Assembly: GCA_009809945.1 (NCBI GenBank)
Contig: WTPW01000560.1
Coordinates: forward strand, 101,569-165,568
DNA from: Gigaspora margarita
Taxonomy: Eukaryota > Glomeromycota > Glomeromycetes > Diversisporales > Gigasporaceae
DNA: 64,000 nucleotides
Direction: 5' to 3'
Under the pieces are notes generated by a model, which worked only from the letters and a program-made list of their open reading frames with translations, was not told where the DNA came from and searched no databases. The position numbers and the translations under genes were made by a program. Below are positions 56,510 to 64,000 of the stretch, piece by piece. The first letter of the stretch is position 1. Each line of letters begins with the position of its first letter.

Positions 56510-57958
56510 ATGGAACATCTACTAGGCAACAAGGATATATTTACCAAAAAATTTCAAGAGATTAAACAGGATTTACTTAAGCAGGAAGGAAATGCCCTTA
56601 AGAGGGACAAATGCATCGCCACTTGGCTAGGGCTGCATAACCCAGGATTAGTCACCATAATTAGAAAAGCCAATGAAGTATACAGCAACATCGCATATAA
56701 GCAATCAGCTAAAAAACCACTATCACAAGAAGAACTCAACTTCATAAAGTTTAGGAACGAAATAGAGTCAAGTGCTATCAAAGTGACATATGTCACTGGA
56801 GACAATCAAGAAAAAATTATTCAGAAAAAGAAAGTGCTTGTCGACAACGAATGTGGAACAATGGATTATGGACTTGAGGAAACTCTACTGTCAGAGACCA
56901 CAAAAGAAACAGCAACAATCCACAAAAAAGCAGAAACTGCATCAAGCCAGGAAAAAACTGCAACTGCAAAAGAAATAAGCACTGAAGCACCGAACAAAAG
57001 AAAAATACATGAGTTAATTTCAGAAAGAAAAGAGGAAAATAACCACAATCCAGAAACAAGAAAAAAAAATAAAGTACAAGAAGACATATACTGGTCAGCA
57101 TGGGCCCCGAAAAACTCAAAAAAGTATTACTCAGGAAAAAAACAAGATAGACAGACATATCTCTTTACAGTATGGGATATACCAACGAACACACAATTAT
57201 ATAAAGTTAAAGAGACCTTATCATACTATGGTGAGGCAAAAATTATCAAAACCCTTAACTTGAAAAAATCAAAGGCCGCCTATATGGAGATTGAAACACA
57301 CAATTACATTAGATTTAAGGCACTAAGAGAAACCTGGTCTATACAGTTCGAAAACAGAAAAACACTCAGAATAACACCAGGAGAATTCGTATCAAGTACA
57401 CTAGAGCACAGAAGAGAACATAATCTGTTACTACAAAACATCCCAAGAACTGCAACTGAATCAGCTTTATTAAGACAACTGAGGCCTCTGAAAGCAAAAG
57501 CGGTATACATTTCAAAGAACAGTAATGGCAATCAGCAACAAAGAGCTACAGTATATTTCAAAAACAGGGATGAACAGGAAAGAGCCTCAAGAAGAGTGGT
57601 CTACTATTATGACACTAGAATGGAATGGGTCCAAAATAAGAAGCAAACAGAAACAACAACCCTAGTACCTTTGGACCAACAGAGTATAGAAATCGAAATC
57701 CAAAATCCTTATAAAAGACCAAGCTCAAGAAATCTAGAAGGACCCACAACGAAGAGAAAAGAAAGGAGAATAGACCATACCCTATACGAACCTAATAAAT
57801 ATGAAAAGAAACAAAAGGGCAAAAAGCCAATATATCAGAGTATCAAGTCAAAAATACCATTAGCACCACATTCCGAAAATGAGATATTGTCAAATATACT
57901 GGAAAAACTTGAAAACCTTGAAAGTGAGAGAAGGGGTTCACTCCCAAATAGATCCTAA
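56510..57958 (+). CDS. LINE ORF1 protein (putative RNA-binding), intact
   Basis: A 482-codon frame with no interruption. Residues 1-95 are predicted helical and charged. Residues 96-190 are a low-complexity K/E/T-rich linker. Residues 217-290 (starting YLFTVWDIP) and 304-375 (starting NLLLQNIP) look like two RRM-type folds, with RNP-like hydrophobic strands. The C-terminus is basic. ORF1 proteins of such LINEs bind their own RNA to form the particle that goes to the nucleus. No gag-type zinc knuckle is seen. The start is the first Met after upstream stops. The stop TAA overlaps the ORF2 ATG, suggesting termination-reinitiation. It is open while ORF2 is heavily damaged, which is unexpected. 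Confidence 0.85.
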   Translation: MEHLLGNKDIFTKKFQEIKQDLLKQEGNALKRDKCIATWLGLHNPGLVTIIRKANEVYSNIAYKQSAKKPLSQEELNFIKFRNEIESSAIKVTYVTGDNQEKIIQKKKVLVDNECGTMDYGLEETLLSETTKETATIHKKAETASSQEKTATAKEISTEAPNKRKIHELISERKEENNHNPETRKKNKVQEDIYWSAWAPKNSKKYYSGKKQDRQTYLFTVWDIPTNTQLYKVKETLSYYGEAKIIKTLNLKKSKAAYMEIETHNYIRFKALRETWSIQFENRKTLRITPGEFVSSTLEHRREHNLLLQNIPRTATESALLRQLRPLKAKAVYISKNSNGNQQQRATVYFKNRDEQERASRRVVYYYDTRMEWVQNKKQTETTTLVPLDQQSIEIEIQNPYKRPSSRNLEGPTTKRKERRIDHTLYEPNKYEKKQKGKKPIYQSIKSKIPLAPHSENEILSNILEKLENLESERRGSLPNRS

Positions 57959-60900
57959 TGGGCGCACCAGTTGATCAGGAGAAATTTGGAGAATATAAGG
58001 GTCTCCAAATAACAGGAAGAAACAAGACAGAAATTAGAAACAATATAGAGACAGTAAATAGGGATTTTTTTAAAATAGGTTTTCATAATATTAATGGTAT
58101 CAGAAATAATTTAACAAAGCTATAGGAAATAATAGATTATGGTGATAGTGTAAATTTGGACTGTATCGGAATCTTAGAAACAAATGTAAATAACAAGGAA
58201 ATTCAGTTGAACAAGACGAACCTGAAAGATTACAGGATATATGGAACCAAAGATGTGATCGATAAAAGAAAAGGATCAGGAGTAGCGTTCTTAGTCAATA
58301 AAGATTGGCAGAAGCACCTTACGGAAGTCTTAACACCAGACAACTACTCCCTCAGAGCAACCTTCAAATTTAAACGGTTAATCATAATAATGTGGATCCT
58401 ATACGTTCCTCCGAATGATACAGAAGCCCAAAAGAGAATACAACAAAGAATCATACAAGAAGTCACAAGAAGGAAAAGAAACACAAAAATAATAATCGGA
58501 GGCGACCTAAATATCAGAGAAAGTGGTGAAGAAGAAACAGAGAAAACAGAGAGATCTAGGAAAATCAATCCAAAGATTGTTTATTCACCACTCACCAAAT
58601 GGCTCAAACGTACAGGGTTCGCAGACACGTTTAGGCTTTTAAATCCGCATAGTAATAAGTACTCCTGGACTAATAGGAGGTATAGCTCAAGAATAGACTA
58701 TATATGGGTAGATCCAGATACTAAAAACCTAGTAGTAGGTAGCGATATAGATGATATGAAAGACTGTACAGGCAGTGATCATCAGCTCATATAGACAAAA
58801 ATCTATACAAAACCCATAATTAACACCCGGTCACTAGGAGAAGAAAAAAGAAGAGATATAGGAGAAAGGAAAATATACCTATATGACAAAGCAAGCAAAG
58901 ATGACTGGGAAAACTATAAGTCTCTATTAGATAGTTACGTCCAAGAAGAACAAAATAAAAGAGGAAAAAGAGCATGAGCTACCAAGACCATATCGAAGCT
59001 GAAATACAAATAAATGACTTATGGGAGCAACTTGTATTATGGATAAACAGAGCTGCTAAGAAATCCATCCCATTTAAGACAGTCAAAAATTTGCTTGATG
59101 AAAAACAGAAGTTGGTAACATGGAATCCTAGGTACAAATGGCTAAAAGTGATTCGGAAACTCTGTAGACGTGCAAAAGAAAATTTAAATAAAGAAATCAA
59201 CATAATAGAATGGGTAGAGTTGATCGCAACTATAACAAAGATCAATAGGCACAATGACACCTGCATCCCAAATGTGGAACAATACTGGACTCAAGAGTGG
59301 CTAGACCAAGCTCGCTCATGGAGTAAAATAATCGAGAATAAGATGGTGTTAAAACAAAGAAGAGATAAAGAAAAAGAAATTAGAGGATATGTAGAAAGAC
59401 GATTCGGCATGGTAGGAAGCGAAGAAAAAAGAATGCTAAGTAGTATCCTGGAGAAGCCGTGGCAGAAACTAAAGATAGAAAAAGTTCTAATAAGTGATAG
59501 GAAAGAGGATGATGGCACCCAACTAGTATACAAACCGGATGATGTAAGAAGGGCAGTTACAACATACTACAACGAACAATATAACAGAGTCAAGGGTACA
59601 ACAAATAGAATCCCACAGAAATAGCAACAGGAATATAGCCCTAAAGAATGGATCAAAGAAGAGTGGTATGGCCCGGTACTCAAAGAAATCACACTTCTAG
59701 AATGGGAGGAAGCAATATACAAAACGGCAAATGACTCAGCTCCAGGAATCTTAGGAATTGGATACACACTTCTTAGAAGAATAGGGCCAAAGACCAAAGC
59801 TTATATCTTAAAGCTCCTAAATAAAATCTTAAAAGAGGGAATCTATCTGAGAAAATGGAAAGTTGGTATGATATTCCCATACCAAAAATTGCTGAATGGG
59901 ACCTGACAATGCAGAAAATGAGGCCGATAATATTATTAGAAGCCGCCAGAAAATGTTTCGTATGAATAATGCAAATGAGATTAAGCAAAGTGATAGTAGA
60001 AAAACAAATTCTCAAAGGACTAAACTTCGCAGGGCTCCCAGGAGAGAGTACACAAGAGCCTCTACATATCATAAATAACTTAATAGAAGGGGCCAGAGAA
60101 AATGATACAAAGCTTTGGATAGTACTCTTAGACATCAAGAAAGCTTTCGACTCAGTGAGCCTCGAAGGACTCAAGGCAGCGATGAAAAGAATTAGCTTCC
60201 CAACTCAATTAATACACCTTATGCTAGAACTCTTTGATGATAGGGAAATCAAAATCATCACTAAATTCAGCCTAACAGAAAGCATAAGAGCGAAAGAAGG
60301 TATAGACCAGGGAGAAGTAATCTCGCCGCTACTCTAGAGAATATACTTCGACCCTCTGTTATCCTATCTCTGAGAATCAAGACTAGGGGCAAAAATAGAA
60401 GTAGAGTGGCCTACAGACATCAGAAAAGATCAAGTGAGAAAAGATAGAATAACTGTAGCAGGGCTTGCCTACGCAGACGATACGGTTCTAGTAGAAGTTC
60501 GCAAGAAAAACTACAAGAAATTATAGATATAGCGGAAGAATTCTTCGAAGCTAATTCAATAGAACTGAATACCAAAAAGACGGAATTAATAGTCTTCAAT
60601 AAAAAAGGGAAAAAGAATAGCTCTTGCCTGCTTTTTAACAAAAGGAAAGACAAAGTCATACCAAAAAAAGATTGGGACCTGACAAGATATCTAGGAGTAT
60701 GGATCGCAGTTAAAGGCTATAGAAAAAGTCTAAAATCAAGATTGAAGCGAGAAGCAGTTGAACTGGCACATTTGATAAAGACTAAATAGATATCTATAGA
60801 TCAAGCCAGATATATTAAAAACAAGATACTCCTACTAAGATTGGAATACAAATTAAATCTTACTCTTCTCAATAAGCAGGAATGCGATAAAATACAGAGC

Positions 60901-63243
60901 CCAATGCTTTAGGTTGTTAAATGGAAAGCTGAAACAGAAAAAACCATAGCAAACTCCCTCCTATATAACACAGATATTTTAGGTCTAAAGCCACTATGAC
61001 AAAGACATTGAGAGCATTCGGTGGCAGAATGTCTCATTAGAATAAATAGCACAAAAGTAGCAGGAGAAACAGCAAAAATTAGGCTCAAAGCGGCACAACT
61101 AGACCTACTCTTGACGAAACCGATCTGGCTATTAGAGGAGAAGCAAATAAACAAGCGAAAATGGATAAACAATCTAAACACTGCAATTCTAGGAATCGCA
61201 AAAGCACTCAAGATTGAACTCGAGAGTAAACTTAATGAGGAGGAATGGAGTATCACACTCCCACATGACCCGAACAGAGAGATCATATGAATTCTTGAAA
61301 AGAATGAATAGCAAGAAAGCACACAAACTATCAAAAAATTGAGAATATGGAGCCTAGAGCAAATCATAAGAAGGCAAAACCAGCAGCTTATGACATGGCA
61401 ACAAATTAAAAAAATTAGAAACTATTTAGCTAAGGGTAGAATCCCAAAATGGTTCTGCATATTGGAAGACATCATTATCTTAAATCAGAAAACAAGAGAG
61501 GTCAAACCAGAGTTCCAAATTGACCCGGAAGGAAAAAGTCACATGATCCAGACAGAATGTAAAGGAATTTTGACAAAACGCTCTAAGAGAGAATGGATCC
61601 TGGGTAATACCAAGAAGAGTAAAAAACCAGTAATAGGTAGAATCTTAAACAAATTTCCTGATAAAGCTGAGATAAAGGAATGGGAAGAAGACGACAAAGA
61701 AAACCAGGATAGCGACTCTGGAAAGAAAGCAACAATAAGAATTAAAGAAAAAACAAATCAAAATAGGCCCATATTGGAACTCAAAAGATTAAACAACATA
61801 AATGACTGGGTCAAGAGAAAGCCAGGTGGTTGGAAGCTACTAATGGATCCAGAAGGCCTACAAGAAGCTCTAAATATGAAGTCACCTAACCAACCTGATA
61901 CCAAAGAAAGCGCTCTTCAAAGTATAAAGCAATCTAAAAACTAGGATATTTTGAGTTTAAGAAAAATAGTGGTTAATAAAAAGAAAAGACTGGAACTAGA
62001 AGAAGCACTTTGCGACAATAAGAAATTCAATGAACTTACCTTCTATACGGATGGCTCACTTGGAAAAATAGGAGGGAAAAAATACAGAGCAGGTTATAGC
62101 GTAGTTCAGTGTGACTTAGAAAATAGAATAATTAGGGAAACTAAGGGTAGAATAGAAGGATGGTTCTCCTCAACGAGAGCAGAATTAGCAGGAATCCTAG
62201 AGGCAATACTAATCTTCCCTACGTCAAGTATAGTAAATATATATACAGATAGTCAAGCGGCAATCCAAGGCATTGAAGCAGTAAGAAAGTCGAATACCCC
62301 AAGATTATGGTATAAGATCAAAAACAGCGGTCTACTGTGCAAAATTGAGTAAAACATTAGAGTCAAGGAATTGAAACTAACATTGTACAAAATAAAAGCG
62401 CACTCAGGTATACCATTAAATAAGAAGGCAGACCGTTTAGTGAGGGAAGCACTATCATTAGAAGAAAAAACAATAATAGCGACAGATAATGTAAAAGGAT
62501 ACGCATTTACTCCTATATGGCAGGAATCCAGAATAGAGATCCCAATAAGACATTTTGTTAAAGAGATGCTCAATGTATATTACAAAGCGGAATGGACTTT
62601 TTTTAGATATCAAAAAGATAAAATACACACGAAGCGTGATGAGCACAAAGACTGGCAAACTTTTAGAAGTTTTTGGCGAAAATCCCAAAAAACAAAAGCC
62701 CTCAATAAAAAGGATAACAAAAGATAGGTGTTTAAAATAAAAATGATAAATGGATCTCTACCTACCTTAACTAAAAGATATTATGACCAAGGAGACGTTT
62801 ACAATAGCTCCAACTGCCGTAAATGCATAGTTAATGAAGAAACATCAGATCACCTGGCTGCCTGCCCTGTCAACAAAGAAACATGGAAACGATTAGAAGA
62901 GGAATTAGCAGGAAAAGTATGGAACTCCATACCTAGTGACGCTCAGAAAAAAGTAGACCGGCATCAACTCTTAGAAATTCTGACTAACAAAAACATACCA
63001 GAGGATCAAAGAAGAATGCTTCTAACAAGAGGAATTATAAATATAGATGTGAGGAGGAAATTAGAACATCTGGACCTTGAGAATAAAGTAATCAATTACA
63101 TACTTCTGGTTTGGTTAGAGGAATGGACAACAAACTTCCAGGACAAAATTTGGAAAGAAAGATGCGAGCAAACTATAATTTGGGAAAAAGAAAACGGGAT
63201 CACTACAAAGACTAAAAGGAAGAAAAGAGAAAGAAAGATCTGA
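57958..63243 (+). pseudogene. LINE ORF2 relic: endonuclease, reverse transcriptase, RNase H, zinc knuckle
   Basis: The ATG at 57,958-57,960 overlaps the ORF1 stop. The endonuclease part (58,072-58,790) shows FHNINGIRNN, GILETNV, GGDLNI, RIDYIWV and GSDHQ, the expected AP-endonuclease motifs. Reverse transcriptase (about 59,690-60,500) shows LLDIKKAFDSV, DQGEVISPLL and the catalytic YADDT. RNase H (about 62,030-62,450) shows FYTDGS, RAELAG, YTDSQAA and AHSG with a later D. A CRKC...H...C knuckle follows at about 62,815-62,865. In-frame stops are at 58,123, 58,792, 59,622, 59,963, 60,335, 60,371, 60,787, 60,910, 60,997, 61,009, 61,288, 61,309, 61,942, 62,350 and 62,725. The reading frame shifts near 58,960, 59,880 and 60,500. 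Nine stops are TAG, five TGA, one TAA. It cannot make a functional protein. Confidence 0.9.
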
Positions 63244-63639
63244 AAGTCAAGGACGACCATTAGGAATGAAGATTCGATGAACCAACCAAGTCCCAAAGAA
63301 GTTGAACTGGAAACAAGAAAAACGGAATGGGGAGTTTGCCTCAGGATAGTTTGTAATGAAGTTAAAAGATGGATAAAAGATAGTATTTATAGTTGGTGGA
63401 ACCATAATTGAAGCGATCATGACAGGTCTTAGAACCAAGTTGGTGAATTCCCTGTGGAGTATTACTCGATAACTGAAGGAGACGAATTCTGAATTGGCAG
63501 GTCACACACAGGTGCATAAAGTAACCGGGTGAGCCGTAGTTTAGTTGTAAGGTACAAAGTACCAGAAATAGTAATAGCATTAGAAAATGTAACTATTTTT
63601 AGAAATAAAATTATGGCATGATCGCCAATTAAAATAAAA

Positions 63640-63659
63640 AAAAACAAATTATGTCAAAC
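63640..63659 (+). repeat. LINE target-site duplication, 3' copy
   Basis: Identical to 55,917-55,936. The exact junction is blurred by the A-run at the end of the element. Confidence 0.85.
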
Positions 63660-64000
63660 GAAAAAATAAATAAAGTCCTAACTAAACCTTTATTTCTTTA
63701 AAAAAGCATTCTTGGAAATTTAGAAATTGCTAGAGACATCAGTTGTGTGTTCTTGCAAAGCGTCCAAATTTTTGGGTAGGCTGTGCAAGGTTTCGAATGG
63801 TTGTTTGTTTTCTTGCAAAGTGTTCTTGTAAAATGCCAAAATAAAAATAAAATGAAAAAAAATAAAAAATAAATAAATAAAAAAAAACAAAATAAAAACA
63901 AAAAAAACGAAACGAAAACAAAAAATGAAATGAAAATAAAAAACAAAAAGCGAAAAAAAAACAAAATAGAAGATCTAATTATAAACAAAAGATCTAATCT
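63660..64000 (-). repeat. CTTTGCAAG repeat array, right part
   Basis: It continues the host repeat after the LINE (ACTAAACCTTTATTTCTTTA, then TTCTTGCAAAGYGTCC), then an A-rich tract to the window end. Minus-strand open frames here are low-complexity F/L runs, not genes. Confidence 0.65.

Larger units (their letters stand above)
55937..63639 (+). mobile_element. Full-length LINE retrotransposon, inactive ORF2
   Basis: This 7.7-kb element lies between identical 20-bp direct repeats. Layout: 5' leader of about 570 bp, ORF1 at 56,510-57,958, ORF2 from 57,958 (overlapping the ORF1 stop as TAATG) to 63,243, then a 3' UTR of about 400 bp ending in an A-rich tail. An AP-type endonuclease, reverse transcriptase, RNase H and terminal zinc-knuckle order, with an RRM-like ORF1, places it near the I/Tad-like LINEs. 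It sits in a CTTTGCAAG repeat whose uninterrupted relative is at about 51,586-51,770. It is markedly richer in G+C than the flanks. Confidence 0.92.

Noticed and set aside
57958..63243. Reassigned TAG/TGA codons (alternative genetic code) as explanation for ORF2 stops
   Set aside because: There are also at least three frameshifts, and ORF1 and the membrane-protein gene end in TAA without internal TAG or TGA. Decay is simpler.
63698..63988. 96-codon minus-strand frame rich in F and L
   Set aside because: It translates an A-rich low-complexity tract of the host repeat.

Overview
The window is very AT-rich eukaryotic DNA, almost entirely made of transposable elements and their relics, with one convincing host gene. 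The best guess is an arbuscular mycorrhizal fungus (Glomeromycotina: Rhizophagus, Gigaspora or a relative). That rests on the extreme AT content, the density of small DNA transposons, and a LINE with an RRM-like ORF1 plus endonuclease, reverse transcriptase and RNase H. It is an inference. No rRNA, no intact tRNA gene, no CRISPR array and no bacterial operon is visible.

Layout. 1-15.7 kb: nested MITEs and foldback elements, mostly with TA or 8-bp target duplications, plus three degenerate tandem arrays. A triple nest lies at 12.45-13.6 kb, where a 407-bp hAT-like palindrome and a TA-flanked MITE sit inside an older foldback. 15.7-24.1 kb: the lowest-repeat part. A 475-codon gene for a signal-peptide-bearing multi-pass membrane protein lies on the minus strand, with a hAT-like MITE sitting exactly on its stop codon. 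A 69-codon open stretch at 18,977-19,189 looks like the last exon of another minus-strand gene, distantly like the C-terminus of glutamate dehydrogenase. 24.1-46 kb: tRNA-derived SINE-like elements, three copies of a 1.1-1.2 kb non-autonomous retroelement, a giant 835-bp palindrome, and arrays of tandem palindromes, notably eight units inside a TIR-flanked element at 39.9-41.6 kb. 46-55.9 kb: further foldback/MITE nests and a CTTTGCAAG-type repeat. 55.9-63.64 kb: a full-length LINE with an identical 20-bp target duplication. Its ORF1 is open and its ORF2 carries 15 in-frame stops and at least three frameshifts. 63.66-64 kb: the interrupted host repeat resumes.

How the parts relate. The LINE and the three short retroelements share a 3' end, so the short ones were probably copied by LINE machinery. 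The SINE-like element at 38.1 kb has box A/B promoter motifs, a poly-A tail and a direct repeat. A 5'-truncated relative at 44.2 kb shows its state before a MITE landed in it. The MITEs fall into a TA-target group (Tc1/mariner-like), an 8-bp-target group (hAT-like) and one TTA-target element (Harbinger-like). No transposase gene is present, so all depend on proteins encoded elsewhere. Family labels F1-F9 below are ad hoc.
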